From Pseudomonas muyukensis (GTDB taxonomy: Bacteria; Pseudomonadota; Gammaproteobacteria; Pseudomonadales; Pseudomonadaceae): 64,000 bases of DNA. The translations under genes were made by a program, and so were the position numbers. This document shows positions 34,293 to 43,363 of the stretch, in pieces (position 1 is the stretch's first letter; each line of letters opens with the position of its first letter). The stretch lies in assembly GCF_019139535.1 (NCBI RefSeq), contig NZ_CP077073.1, forward strand, positions 1,810,001 to 1,874,000, read 5' to 3'. The notes below the pieces were generated by a model, which saw only the letters and a list, made by a program, of their open reading frames with translations, was not told the DNA's origin and did not search any database.

Positions 34293-36656
34293 ATGTCGTC
34301 GTTCACCCCCCGTTTCCCCGGCACCCTGCGGCGCCTGGCCCTGGCCTGCGCCCTGGGTGGCAGCAGCCTGGCGCTGGCCGACAGCCAGGCGCTGAGCCTC
34401 GACCTGCCGGGCCAGTCGCTGGAGGCCACGGTGCATGCCCTGGCCCATGAATCGGGGGTGGCGATCGCCGCCGACAGCCGCTTGCTGGCCGGGCGCAGCG
34501 CGCCGGCCCTGCACGGCCGCTACACGGTGTTGCAGGCCCTGCGCCAACTGTTGGCCGGTACCGACCTGGTGGCGCTGGAAGAGAACGGCGTGATCATCCT
34601 GCGCGGCCCCGGCGATGACGGCGCGCTGACCCTGGGCGCGACCACGGTCAATGCCTCGGGCTTCAACAGCGACCTGCCCGAGAGCTACAGCGGCGGCCAG
34701 GTGGCCCGCGGCGCGCGGATCGGCATGCTGGGCAACCGCGACCTGATGGACACCCCCTTCAGCGTCACCGCCTACACCGCCAAGACCATCGAGAACCAGC
34801 AAAGCGGCACGGTCGGCGCGGTATTGCGCAACGATCCGTCGATCCGTTTCAGCACTGGTGAAGGGCACGCCTACGAGAACTTCATGATCCGCGGCTATGC
34901 CCTCGATTCCACCGAGCTGGCGCTGGGTGGCCTGTACGGCCTGGCCCCCGATGGCCATGTGCCGACCGAGTTCCTCGAGCGGGTCGAAGTGCTCAAGGGC
35001 CCTGGCGCCCTGCTCAACGGCATGGCGCCCAACGGTGGCGTGGGCGGGGTGGTCAACCTGGTGCCCAAGCGCGCCGGCGAAGCGCCGCTGACCCGGCTGA
35101 CCAGCAGCTATGTGTCGGACGGCTATGTGGCCGAGCATGTCGATATTGGCCGGCGTTTCGCCGATGGCCGTTTCGGTGTGCGCTTCAACGGCGTGTACGG
35201 CAGTGGTGACACCGGCGTGAACGAACAGTCCAAGGACCGTACCCTGGCCTCCTTGGGGCTGGACTACCGCGGCGATGACTTCAAGCTCGAGCTGGACGCC
35301 TACGAAAGCCACGAGAAACTCGACAACGGCAGCCCGATGATGGCTGGGTTTTCCAAGCTCAAGCAGGTCACCCGGGCACCGAAGCCAGACACCAACATCC
35401 TCGAAGGCATCCATGCCAAGCAGATCAGCAAGGCCGTGGTGGTGCGTGGCGAGTATCAGCTGGACGACAGCTGGAGCGCCTATGCCAGCGTCGGTGGCGC
35501 GCGTACCCGCTATGCCGGTTTCCTCAACGGTACCCGGGTGGTGGTGACCAAGGCCGATGGCAGCGCCAGCGGCGAAACCTACAACCAGGCCGGCTACACC
35601 CACAGCCTGTCCACCGAGGCCGGCCTGCGCGGCAACTTCATGACCGGCCCGGTCAGCCACCAGCTGGTGCTCAGCACCACCTTGCTGCACCAGGACATCG
35701 GCCGCGCGCCCACTGTCACCGGCAAGGGCTACACCACCAACATCTATCACCCCGGCAAGGCGATCATCGCCGCCGACCCTGGCAGCAGCCAAAAGACCGG
35801 CGACAACACCCTGTCGAGCGTTGCCGTGGCCGACACCCTGGGCTTTCTCGACGAGCGCGTGCTGCTGACCTTGGGCGTGCGCGCGCAGCGGGTGCGGCAG
35901 AAGATGAGCAACCCATCCTATGACGAGCGCAAGCTGACCCCGGCCCTGGGCATCGTGCTCAAGCCCTGGGATGCGCCCGTGTCGCTGTATGCCAACTACA
36001 TCGAGGGCCTGACCCAGGGCGGCATGGTCACCGATGTGAAGGCGGCCAACTACAACGAGCAGTTCGCGCCCTATGTCGCCAAGCAGATGGAGGCCGGGGT
36101 GAAGTGGGACCTGGGCGATTTCACCCACACCCTGGCGCTGTTCCAGATCGACAAGCCGAGCATGATCTACGACAAGCCCAGCAACCGTTACACCGACGAC
36201 GGCGAGCAGCGTAACCGGGGCGTGGAGTGGACGATGTTCGGCGAACTGGCCCCCAGCGTGCGCCTGCTCGGCGGCGTGACCTACACCCGGGCGCAATTGA
36301 GCAAGACCGCCGGTGGTGCGATGGACGGCAACACTGCCCGTGGCGTGCCGGCCTGGTCGGCCAACCTGGGGGCCGAGTGGGACCTGCCCTGGGTCCAGGG
36401 CCTGACCCTGACCGCGCTGGGCATTCACAGCAGTTCCCAGTACCTCGACTCCGCCAACGAGCTGAAGATCCCGCAATGGACCCGTTACGACCTTGGCGCG
36501 CGCTATGCCACCCGCGTGCTGAGCAAGGACGTGACCCTGCGCGCCAGCCTGGAGAACGTCGAGAACCGCGCCTATTGGGCTGGGGTGTTCAACGACGGTT
36601 ATGCCACCGTCAGCGAGCCACGCACCCTAAAACTTTCCGCCAGCATCGACTTCTGA
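34293..36656 (+). CDS. TonB-dependent siderophore receptor with STN signalling domain
   Basis: 787 residues: signal peptide (LALACALGGSSLALA), STN domain (LDLPGQSLEATVHALAHESG), linker, plug (TPFSVTAYTAKTIENQQSGT; FMIRGYALDSTELALGGLYG) with EVLKGPGALLNGMAPNGGVGG, and a 22-strand barrel ending in LSASIDF. This pattern is the ferrichrome/pyoverdine-like siderophore-receptor family (FhuA/FpvA/FoxA type). It imports an iron-siderophore and signals through the adjacent FecR/sigma pair. Siderophore identity is not predictable from sequence, but the following esterase suggests a catecholate-ester or other hydrolysable ligand. Confidence 0.9.
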   Translation: MSSFTPRFPGTLRRLALACALGGSSLALADSQALSLDLPGQSLEATVHALAHESGVAIAADSRLLAGRSAPALHGRYTVLQALRQLLAGTDLVALEENGVIILRGPGDDGALTLGATTVNASGFNSDLPESYSGGQVARGARIGMLGNRDLMDTPFSVTAYTAKTIENQQSGTVGAVLRNDPSIRFSTGEGHAYENFMIRGYALDSTELALGGLYGLAPDGHVPTEFLERVEVLKGPGALLNGMAPNGGVGGVVNLVPKRAGEAPLTRLTSSYVSDGYVAEHVDIGRRFADGRFGVRFNGVYGSGDTGVNEQSKDRTLASLGLDYRGDDFKLELDAYESHEKLDNGSPMMAGFSKLKQVTRAPKPDTNILEGIHAKQISKAVVVRGEYQLDDSWSAYASVGGARTRYAGFLNGTRVVVTKADGSASGETYNQAGYTHSLSTEAGLRGNFMTGPVSHQLVLSTTLLHQDIGRAPTVTGKGYTTNIYHPGKAIIAADPGSSQKTGDNTLSSVAVADTLGFLDERVLLTLGVRAQRVRQKMSNPSYDERKLTPALGIVLKPWDAPVSLYANYIEGLTQGGMVTDVKAANYNEQFAPYVAKQMEAGVKWDLGDFTHTLALFQIDKPSMIYDKPSNRYTDDGEQRNRGVEWTMFGELAPSVRLLGGVTYTRAQLSKTAGGAMDGNTARGVPAWSANLGAEWDLPWVQGLTLTALGIHSSSQYLDSANELKIPQWTRYDLGARYATRVLSKDVTLRASLENVENRAYWAGVFNDGYATVSEPRTLKLSASIDF

Positions 36657-36663
36657 GGTGAAC

Positions 36664-38265
36664 ATGCGACGCATCAAGCAATGGACCGGCCTGTTGGCCC
36701 TGGCGACCTGGGTGTCGGCGTCGGCCCTGGCCGTCGAAGGGCCGGCCCTGGTGGTCGGGCAAGCGGTCCACGGCCAGGTCGGTGGCGCCAGTCGGCCGGT
36801 CTGGCAATTGCCTCTGCAGGCCGGTGATCTGGTGCGCGGCAAGGTGGACGGCGATATCAGCCTGCGCCTGCTCGATGCCCAGGGGCGTCCCCTGCGCCTG
36901 TTGATCGATGGCCTGGACCAGCCTCGGGATTTCCTGTTCGTCGCCGAGCAGACAGGCGATTTCGCCGTGCGTGCCGAGCCGCTGCCAACCCGCCCGAATA
37001 CGCGCTTCGCCTTGCGCCTGGAGCAAGTGCTGGCGCAGGCCGAACAGCGCCGGCCTGCCGAGCCGTTGCGCAGCCCGGCCATGCGGGCGCTGGCGCAACA
37101 ACTGGCGGCAGGCGCAAGCACCGAGGCGTTCTGGAAGGCACGGGCCGAGGCCGGCACGCCCATGGTCGAGGCGCTGCCTGGGCAACCTGGGCAGCGCCTG
37201 GTGACCTTCCTCTGGCGTGGTGCGCGGGACAACGTGCGGGTGTTCGGCGCCCCCACCGGCAACCATGAAGCGCTGCTGCGCCTGGGCCGCAGCGATGTCT
37301 GGTATCGCAGCTTCGAGGTACCGGCGGCCAGCCGCCTGAGCTACCAGATGGCACCCGATGTACCGGCCTCCGACGACCGCCGGATGATTCTCGCCACCAC
37401 CCGCCGCGACCCGCTCAACCCGCACCGCTTCGCCGACGCCAGCGGCGATCCATGGTTGTCGCGCTCGCGCCTGGAGCTGCCGGATGCCGCGCCGCAGCCG
37501 TGGGTACAGCGCCGCGCCGACGTGCCGCGGGGCAGCGTCGAGCGCAAGCGCCTGGCCAGCACGCTGTTGGGCAATGAGCGGGATATCTACCTCTACCGCC
37601 CGGCCGGCTGGCGCGCGGGCAAGGCCGACCAGGCACTGCTGGTGCTGTTCGATGCCCATGCCTACACCCGCCAGGTGCCGACGCCAACCATGCTCGACAA
37701 CCTGATCGCCGATGGCCTGGTACCGCCCACGGCGGCGATCATCATTGCCAACCCCAGCGGTGCCAGCCGCGAGCGGGAGCTGCCGCCCAACCCGCTGTTC
37801 GCCCGCTTCATGGCCGAGGAACTGATGCCCTGGGCCGCTGGCCAGGGCCTGTCGGCGCCGGCTGCGCGCACGGTGGTGGCCGGCTCCAGCTACGGCGGCC
37901 TGGCATCGGCCTACCTGGGGCTCAGGCACCCGGAACTGTTCGGCAATGTGCTGAGCATGTCGGGTTCGTATTGGTGGCCGCTGAGCGGTGGCGAACCCGG
38001 CTGGTTGACCCGCGAATACGTCAAGGCCCCGCGTCAGCCGTTGCGGTTCTATCTGCAATCGGGGTTGTTCGAAGGGCCGAAGATCGTCGATACCAACCGC
38101 CACCTGCGCGATGTGTTGTTGGCCAAGGGCTACCCCGTGGAGCAGGTGGAGTTCCCGGCGGGGCATGATTACCTGCAATGGCGCGGCAGCCTGCCCTGTG
38201 GGCTGATCAGCTTGCTTGGCCGGGGCACCCAGGCGGTTGCGCAGGCCTGCGTGCCGCAGGGTTGA
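36664..38265 (+). CDS. Periplasmic enterochelin esterase-like hydrolase
   Basis: 533 residues, exported (signal peptide ASALA). An N-terminal beta-rich domain (residues 20-190) precedes an alpha/beta-hydrolase domain of the Fes/IroE type: LLVLFDAHAY, nucleophile Ser409 in GSSYGGLAS, and acid/base region FPAGHDYLQWR with the terminal His. Because it is secreted, it may hydrolyse ferric-siderophore esters in the periplasm. It starts 7 bp after the receptor stop with GAGGTG upstream of the ATG at 36664; GTG at 36658 is less likely. Confidence 0.85.
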   Translation: MRRIKQWTGLLALATWVSASALAVEGPALVVGQAVHGQVGGASRPVWQLPLQAGDLVRGKVDGDISLRLLDAQGRPLRLLIDGLDQPRDFLFVAEQTGDFAVRAEPLPTRPNTRFALRLEQVLAQAEQRRPAEPLRSPAMRALAQQLAAGASTEAFWKARAEAGTPMVEALPGQPGQRLVTFLWRGARDNVRVFGAPTGNHEALLRLGRSDVWYRSFEVPAASRLSYQMAPDVPASDDRRMILATTRRDPLNPHRFADASGDPWLSRSRLELPDAAPQPWVQRRADVPRGSVERKRLASTLLGNERDIYLYRPAGWRAGKADQALLVLFDAHAYTRQVPTPTMLDNLIADGLVPPTAAIIIANPSGASRERELPPNPLFARFMAEELMPWAAGQGLSAPAARTVVAGSSYGGLASAYLGLRHPELFGNVLSMSGSYWWPLSGGEPGWLTREYVKAPRQPLRFYLQSGLFEGPKIVDTNRHLRDVLLAKGYPVEQVEFPAGHDYLQWRGSLPCGLISLLGRGTQAVAQACVPQG

Positions 38266-38290
38266 GGCGCCTGGTAATGTGACGAGTGGG

Positions 38291-38578
38291 TCAGTGGGCG
38301 AGTGCTTTCAGGACGTGTTCGGGGTCGTTGTGGATGGCACGCAGCAACGCCTTGGCTGGCCCGGTAGGCTCCCGGCGCCCCTGTTCCCAATTGCGCAGGG
38401 TCGCTACCTGAACATCGATCATTTCGGCAAAGCGCGTCTGGGACAACCCGGTCGCCTTGCGGATGTTTTTGACCTGCAGGGCATCGATCTCGAACTGGCG
38501 GGCTGGTTGGCGCCGGCCATGGACGATGACGTCCATCTGTTCGACGCTTTGCATCAGTTCGTCGAAGAAGCGATTCAT
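38291..38578 (-). CDS. higA: HigA-type XRE antitoxin
   Basis: 95 residues with an XRE HTH: VKNIRKATGLSQTRFAEM and VQVATLRNWEQGRREPTGPA, typical of antitoxins in NadS/HigA-like systems. It follows and overlaps the toxin gene by 4 bp (ATGA). It represses the pair and neutralises the toxin by analogy with the family. Confidence 0.85.
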   Translation of the reverse strand: MNRFFDELMQSVEQMDVIVHGRRQPARQFEIDALQVKNIRKATGLSQTRFAEMIDVQVATLRNWEQGRREPTGPAKALLRAIHNDPEHVLKALAH

Positions 38579-38895
38579 GGTTGGCTCCAGTGTTCGATGA
38601 CGGCTTTCAGTGCTTTGCGTTGCTCGGCATTGAGGTTGGGTTGTTCGTTGTTGGGGTAGATGTAGAGCATCGCAATCTGCGATGCGGTTACCAAGTGGTA
38701 GTAGATCACTCTGGCCCCGCCCCGTTTACCGTGCCCTTTGGCTGCAACCCGGATCTTGCGCAGGCCACCCGTTCCTTCGATCGTATCGCCTGCATCAGGG
38801 CATATCAGCAGACGGACCTGCAGCAACCGGTAGCTCTCATCGTCGAGCCGTTCCTGGACGCGTTTGGTGAAGATGGCCGTTTCGGTGAAGAGCAT
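38575..38895 (-). CDS. higB: HigB/RelE-like toxin
   Basis: 106 residues of the RelE/HigB2-like (COG4737) fold: ETAIFTKRVQERLDDESYR, GDTIEGTGGLRKIRVAAKG (toxin strand with K/R residues that contact RNA) and ARVIYYHL with YPNNE loop. Such toxins cut ribosome-bound mRNA. Toxin-first gene order is as in HigBA. A TATACA -10 box just before the ATG (38895) suggests a very short leader. Confidence 0.85.
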   Translation of the reverse strand: MLFTETAIFTKRVQERLDDESYRLLQVRLLICPDAGDTIEGTGGLRKIRVAAKGHGKRGGARVIYYHLVTASQIAMLYIYPNNEQPNLNAEQRKALKAVIEHWSQP

Positions 38896-38915
38896 AGGAC
38901 TGTATACGCCATTGA

Positions 38916-38943
38916 CGTAGCATTTCGTCGGGACGACGCTACG
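38916..38943. promoter_or_regulatory. Operator/promoter candidate of the higBA pair
   Basis: Outer arms CGTAGC and GCTACG with an inner CGTCGGGACG-like dyad lie 20-48 bp upstream of the toxin start. Position and symmetry fit an autoregulatory antitoxin site. The promoter's -35 is weak and was not assigned. Confidence 0.45.
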
Positions 38944-39025
38944 GAGGAAAATGGAGCCTCAGGCTACCTCTCGGGCTTTTGCCGGAGCTGTCATTCGCCT
39001 CCACGATGGGCGTAGTCCCTTTCCT

Positions 39026-40726
39026 TTACTGCTCTTTCAGCGCCTGGCGGCTCCTGTTGCGCCATACCCGATACGCCCGAATGCCCGCGCGTACCGAGCC
39101 GAACAGCAGCTTGTCCTCCATCTCCCGGGCCATGCCCGAGCGCACCAGCATGCGCAGGAAGGTGCCGCGGGCACGGGCGATGGCGAAATGGATGCCCTGG
39201 GCGGCGAGGGTGTCGCGTACCTCGCGCAGGGCGGCGATGCCACTGACATCGATGCTGGTCACCGCCTCGGCGTCGAACAGCACCACCTGGGTCTGCGCGC
39301 TGCCCTGCACGGCGTCGAGCAGGCGCATCTTGAAGTAGTCGGCGTTGAAGAACAGGATCGCGTCGTCGAAGCGGTACACCAGCAGCCCCGGCACGGTGCG
39401 CGCGTCCTTGTGCTGGCGCACGTCGACCTGGCCCTCGACGCCCGGCATCCAGCCGAGCACCGCGTCGGTGGGCTGGTAGATGCTGTACAGCAGGCGCAGG
39501 ATGGCCAGGGTCACGGCGAACACGATGCCCGGCAGCACGCCCAGGCCGAGCACGCCGACGGTAGTCAGCAGGCACAGCCAGAACTCGAAGCGGCTGAGGC
39601 TGCGGATGCTCCTGAGCGACTTGACGTCGATCAGCCCCCAGCCGGCCATCAGCAGCACGGCGCCCAGCGCGGCCTGGGGGATCCAGGCCATGGGCGCGGT
39701 GAAGAACAGCAGGATCAAGGCGATCACCAGCGCGGCGATGATGCCCACCAGCTGGCTCTTGCCACCGACCATGTCGTTGACCGCGGTGCGCGAGTCGGCG
39801 CCGCTGATGGCGAAGCCCTGGGAGATACCGGCGGCCAGGTTGCTCACGCCCAGGGCGACGAACTCATGGTTGGCGTTGATCGCATAGCCATGGCGGGCGG
39901 CGAAGCTGCGGGCGGTGAGCATGGCGCTGCAGAAACTGATGGTGGCGATACCCAGGGCGTCGCGCAGCAGGCTCTTGGTTTCCGCCAGGTTGCTTTGCGG
40001 CCAGGCCAGCTCGGGGATGCCGGCCGGCACCGGGCCGAGGATCGCCACACCGAAGCGATCCAGGCCGAACAGCCCGGCCAGGGCAGTGAACACCACCACG
40101 GTCACCAGTGCCGCCGGCAAGCGCGGGTAGCGCCGTGGCAGCCAGATCAGCAGGCCCAGCCCGGCCAGGCCGATGGCCAGGCTCAGCCAGTGGATCTCGC
40201 CCAGGCGCTGGAAGAAGTTGATCAGGCTGAGGATGAAACCATCGCCTTCGATCTTGAACCCCACCACCTTCGACAACTGCCCGGCGATCAGGCTCAGGCC
40301 GATGCCATTGAGGTAACCGATCAGGATCGGGCGTGAGAAGAAGCTGGCGATGAACCCGGCCCGCGCCACCCCGGCGCCGATCAGCATCGCCCCCACCAGC
40401 ACGGTGACGATCACCGACAGCTCGGCGATGCGCTGCGGGTCGCCCAGGGCCAGGGGCGCCACGGCGCCGCCGATCATGGCGCAGGTGGCGGCATCGGGGC
40501 CGACCATCAACTGGCGCGAACTGCCGATCAGGGCGTAGACCATCATCGGCAGCACGCAGGCGTACAGGCCGTATTGTGGCGGCAGGCCGACGATCTGCGC
40601 ATAGGCGATGGCGATGGGGATCTGGATCGCGGCCACCGACAGCCCGGCCTGCAGGTCGGCATGCAACCACTCGCGACGGTAGTGCAACAGGTTGGCAAGG
40701 CCCGGTAGCCAGCGGGAAAGAAACAT
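39026..40726 (-). CDS. SulP-family anion transporter with STAS domain
   Basis: 566 residues: about 12-14 hydrophobic segments with the SulP signature (GLSVAAIQIPIAIAYAQIVG, PQYGLYACVLPMM), then a C-terminal STAS domain (RFDDAILFFNADYF, AVTSIDVSGIAALREV with the conserved Ser). SulP proteins carry sulfate, bicarbonate or C4-dicarboxylates. It lies in the same direction as cynR, upstream of which are the carbonic anhydrase and cyanase, so bicarbonate or sulfate transport are both possible. Gap to cynR is 184 bp. Confidence 0.9.
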   Translation of the reverse strand: MFLSRWLPGLANLLHYRREWLHADLQAGLSVAAIQIPIAIAYAQIVGLPPQYGLYACVLPMMVYALIGSSRQLMVGPDAATCAMIGGAVAPLALGDPQRIAELSVIVTVLVGAMLIGAGVARAGFIASFFSRPILIGYLNGIGLSLIAGQLSKVVGFKIEGDGFILSLINFFQRLGEIHWLSLAIGLAGLGLLIWLPRRYPRLPAALVTVVVFTALAGLFGLDRFGVAILGPVPAGIPELAWPQSNLAETKSLLRDALGIATISFCSAMLTARSFAARHGYAINANHEFVALGVSNLAAGISQGFAISGADSRTAVNDMVGGKSQLVGIIAALVIALILLFFTAPMAWIPQAALGAVLLMAGWGLIDVKSLRSIRSLSRFEFWLCLLTTVGVLGLGVLPGIVFAVTLAILRLLYSIYQPTDAVLGWMPGVEGQVDVRQHKDARTVPGLLVYRFDDAILFFNADYFKMRLLDAVQGSAQTQVVLFDAEAVTSIDVSGIAALREVRDTLAAQGIHFAIARARGTFLRMLVRSGMAREMEDKLLFGSVRAGIRAYRVWRNRSRQALKEQ

Positions 40727-40910
40727 GCGCCGTCCTTTGGAAATGTTTCGGGAAGCTTAGTGTCTGTACGAAATGTATATGCGCCGCCAGCCGCTGCGCG
40801 TGCAAGTCGATTCTGGCGCAGGCCATGGAAGATGGCCATGGGCCAGGTCAATGAACCGCGTTCGGCGATGCTGCGCTGTAGACGCCATGCTTTTCCAGCA
40901 AGGCGGGCGC

Positions 40911-41792
40911 CTACGGTTTGCCGGCCAGCTCGTGCGCCACCTCGATGAACGCACGCGCGGCGGCGCTCTGGTAGCCACCCCGGCGTTGCAGCAGCGCGGC
41001 GGTGCGTTCAAGAGGCCAGGGCTGCAGGGCCAGGGCGCTGAGGTCATCAGTGTCGGCGGCGATGGCGGCCGGGAGCAGGGTCGACAGCGATGTGCGACGC
41101 ACCACCTCGAGCACGGCACTGATGGCGTTGGCCTCCATCAGGATGTGCGGGGTGATGGCGTGCTGGCGGCAGTAGCGGTCGATCTGCTCGCGGGTGGCGA
41201 ATTCGCTGCCGAGCAGAATCAGCGATTGCTCCCCGAGTGCCGGCGCATCGATCGCCGCCTGCCCGGCCAACGGGTGCCCGTCACCGACCACCAACGCCAA
41301 GGTCTCCACCAGCAGTGGGCGGGCCTCGATGTCCTGGGCATGTACCGGTTCGAAGGCGATGCCGACGTCCAGTTCATCGGCCAGCAGCAGGGCTTCCATC
41401 TGTTCCTGAGGCAGTTCGCGCACGCGCAGGCGGATATTCGGGTAGCGGCAGTGGAAGGCTTCGACCAGCGGCCCGACCAGGTAGGCGGTGAAGGTCGGCG
41501 TCACTGCCAGGCGCAACAGGCCTTCGCTCAGGTCGGCCACATCGTGCAGGGCACGCTGCCCCTGTTGCAGCGCCTGCAGCGCGGCGCGGGCGTGGCGCAG
41601 GTAGACCTCGCCGGCATCGGTCAGGCGGGTGCTGCGCCCGGAGCGGTCGAACAGCTGCGCGCCGAGGCTGTCTTCCAGCTGCCGAACCTGCTGCGACAAC
41701 GCCGGTTGCGAGACATGCAGCGCGGCAGCGGCGCGGGTGAAGCTGTGGTGTTCGGCAACGGCCAGGAAGTAATGGACGTGACGGGCGAGCAT
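40911..41792 (-). CDS. cynR: LysR-family regulator CynR
   Basis: 293 residues, near CynR's 299. N-terminal HTH ([35 protein letters not shown]) and a C-terminal effector domain. It is divergent from cynT-cynS with 112 bp between them, as is cynR in Escherichia coli, where it activates the operon in the presence of cyanate. Confidence 0.9.
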   Translation of the reverse strand: MLARHVHYFLAVAEHHSFTRAAAALHVSQPALSQQVRQLEDSLGAQLFDRSGRSTRLTDAGEVYLRHARAALQALQQGQRALHDVADLSEGLLRLAVTPTFTAYLVGPLVEAFHCRYPNIRLRVRELPQEQMEALLLADELDVGIAFEPVHAQDIEARPLLVETLALVVGDGHPLAGQAAIDAPALGEQSLILLGSEFATREQIDRYCRQHAITPHILMEANAISAVLEVVRRTSLSTLLPAAIAADTDDLSALALQPWPLERTAALLQRRGGYQSAAARAFIEVAHELAGKP

Positions 41793-41801
41793 GGTTTGCC
41801 T

Positions 41802-41852
41802 GCATAAGATAATCCGATGTACCTCATCATAAATGAGACTTTTACCTTATGC
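41802..41852. promoter_or_regulatory. Candidate CynR binding region
   Basis: GCATAAGATAAT and an inverted match (GCATAAGGTAAA read from the other strand) 51 bp apart end to end, with a central CTCAT-CATAA-ATGAG dyad, lie in the cynR-cynT gap. LysR proteins commonly bind such spaced sites. Not tested. Confidence 0.5.
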
Positions 41853-41904
41853 GAGCCGCTGTCTAACCTCTGCTCCATCGCCACGCGAGCTAGAGGTTTG
41901 CACC

Positions 41905-42564
41905 ATGCAGGACATCATCGACGGCTTTCTGAAGTTCCAGCGCGACGCGTTCCCCGAACGCGCCGGGCTGTTCCGCGACCTGGCCAGCGGGCAACAGCCG
42001 CGGGCCCTGTTCATCTCCTGCTCGGACAGCCGGCTAGTGCCGGAACTGGTCACCCAGCGCGAACCGGGCGAGCTGTTCGTCATCCGCAACGCCGGCAACA
42101 TCGTGCCCTCGTACGGGCCGGAGCCGGGCGGCGTGTCGGCCTCGGTGGAATACGCAGTCGCCGCGCTGCAGGTCAGCGACATCGTCATTTGCGGCCATTC
42201 GGACTGCGGCGCCATGAGCGCCATCGCCAACTGCGCTTGCCTCGAGCACATGCCCGCCGTGGCCGGCTGGCTGCGTTACGCCGAGTCGGCCCGGGTGGTC
42301 AACGATGCCCGGCGCCATGCCAGCGCGGCGGCCAAGGTCGAATCGATGGTGCGCGAGAACGTGATCGCCCAATTGACCAACCTGCAGACCCACCCCTCGG
42401 TACGCCTGGCCCTGGAGCAGGGGCGGCTGGCGCTGCATGGCTGGGTCTACGACATCGCCAGTGGCCGTATCGACACTTTCGATGGCGCCAGCGGGCGCTT
42501 TGTGTCCCTGGCGCATCACCCCGAGGTGCGCGCCCTTGCCCCGCAACTGCCACGTGCGGTTTGA
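41905..42564 (+). CDS. cynT: Beta-carbonic anhydrase CynT
   Basis: 219 residues, identical to the usual CynT length class. Zinc ligands Cys-Asp-His-Cys are visible as [24 protein letters not shown], giving the beta-class set. It converts CO2 to bicarbonate, the co-substrate of cyanase, preventing its depletion. GAGGTTTGCACC ahead of the ATG at 41905; an in-frame open stretch upstream carries the promoter. It is followed 31 bp later by cynS. Confidence 0.95.
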   Translation: MQDIIDGFLKFQRDAFPERAGLFRDLASGQQPRALFISCSDSRLVPELVTQREPGELFVIRNAGNIVPSYGPEPGGVSASVEYAVAALQVSDIVICGHSDCGAMSAIANCACLEHMPAVAGWLRYAESARVVNDARRHASAAAKVESMVRENVIAQLTNLQTHPSVRLALEQGRLALHGWVYDIASGRIDTFDGASGRFVSLAHHPEVRALAPQLPRAV

Positions 42565-42595
42565 AACCGATTCATCCCACCCTAGGAGCAATGCC

Positions 42596-43066
42596 ATGAT
42601 CCAGTCCCAAGTCAGCCAGAACGCCCGTCTTGCCCTGACCGACGTCATCCTCTTGGCCAAGGCCCGCAAGGACCTGTCGTTCGCCCAGATCAGCGAGGGG
42701 ACCGGCCTGTCCGAAGCCTTCGTCACCGCCGCGCTGCTCGGCCAGCACGCCCTGCCGCGTGAGGCGGCCCAGGCGGTCGCCGACATGCTGGGCCTCGATG
42801 CCGACGCGGTGGCCTTGCTGCAGGCCATCCCGCTGCGCGGCAGCATCGACAACCGGGTGCCCACCGATCCGACCATCTACCGCTTCTACGAGATGCTGCA
42901 GGTGTACGGCACCACCCTGAAGGTGCTGGTGCATGAGAAGTTCGGCGACGGCATCATCAGCGCCATCAACTTCAAGCTGGAGGTGAAGAAGGTCGAGGAC
43001 CCGGAAGGCGGTTCGCGGGCGGTGATCACCCTGGATGGCAAGTACCTGCCGACCAAGCCGTTCTGA
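42596..43066 (+). CDS. cynS: Cyanase CynS
   Basis: 156 residues, the exact family length. Catalytic Arg96, Glu99 and Ser122 fall at their expected numbers (IYRFYEM, IISAIN). It hydrolyses cyanate with bicarbonate to carbamate plus CO2, giving ammonia. AGGAGCA precedes the ATG at 42596. It is co-transcribed with cynT and ends in a hairpin at 43076. Confidence 0.98.
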   Translation: MIQSQVSQNARLALTDVILLAKARKDLSFAQISEGTGLSEAFVTAALLGQHALPREAAQAVADMLGLDADAVALLQAIPLRGSIDNRVPTDPTIYRFYEMLQVYGTTLKVLVHEKFGDGIISAINFKLEVKKVEDPEGGSRAVITLDGKYLPTKPF

Positions 43067-43075
43067 TCGCACAAT

Positions 43076-43116
43076 GCACAAGGCCCGGCTGGCGTGTCGC
43101 CAGTCGGGCCTTGTGC
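43076..43116 (+). terminator. Hairpin after cynS
   Basis: GCACAAGGCCCG...CGGGCCTTGTGC with CTGGCG/CGCCAG inside, a 41-nt stem-loop with one mismatch. No T-tract follows, so termination would need help. Confidence 0.6.
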
Positions 43117-43173
43117 GTGGATTCGGGGTGTTGCCAGAGGCGCGATGGATACAGCGGGTATCCAGGGCGAAAG

Positions 43174-43247
43174 TGGAGCGGGTAGAGGGAATCGAACCCT
43201 CAACTAAAGCTTGGGAAGCTTTCGTTTTGCCACTAAACTATACCCGC
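43174..43247 (-). tRNA. tRNA-Gly (anticodon CCC)
   Basis: 74 nt on the minus strand including an encoded CCA end. The acceptor stem GCGGGTA pairs with TACCCGC. The anticodon stem AAAGC/GCTTT encloses the loop TTCCCAA, so the anticodon is CCC. The T-arm has GGTTCGATTCC. It lies alone between cynS and phaG, with no integrase or attachment-site duplicate visible. Confidence 0.95.
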
Positions 43248-43363
43248 TTCGGCGCTCGACTTTTTACCATAACCCCCCTCCAATTAGAAGCCCAAGGTTA
43301 TAAAAAAGCCTGTCGGCGGCCCGTAGCCTGCGGGTAAGGGAGGGCTACAGGTCGCCGATGCGC

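Noticed and set aside
43174..43247. tRNA-Gly as an integration site for a genomic island
   Set aside because: No integrase and no duplicate of the tRNA 3' end was seen in the window; the flanks are ordinary genes.
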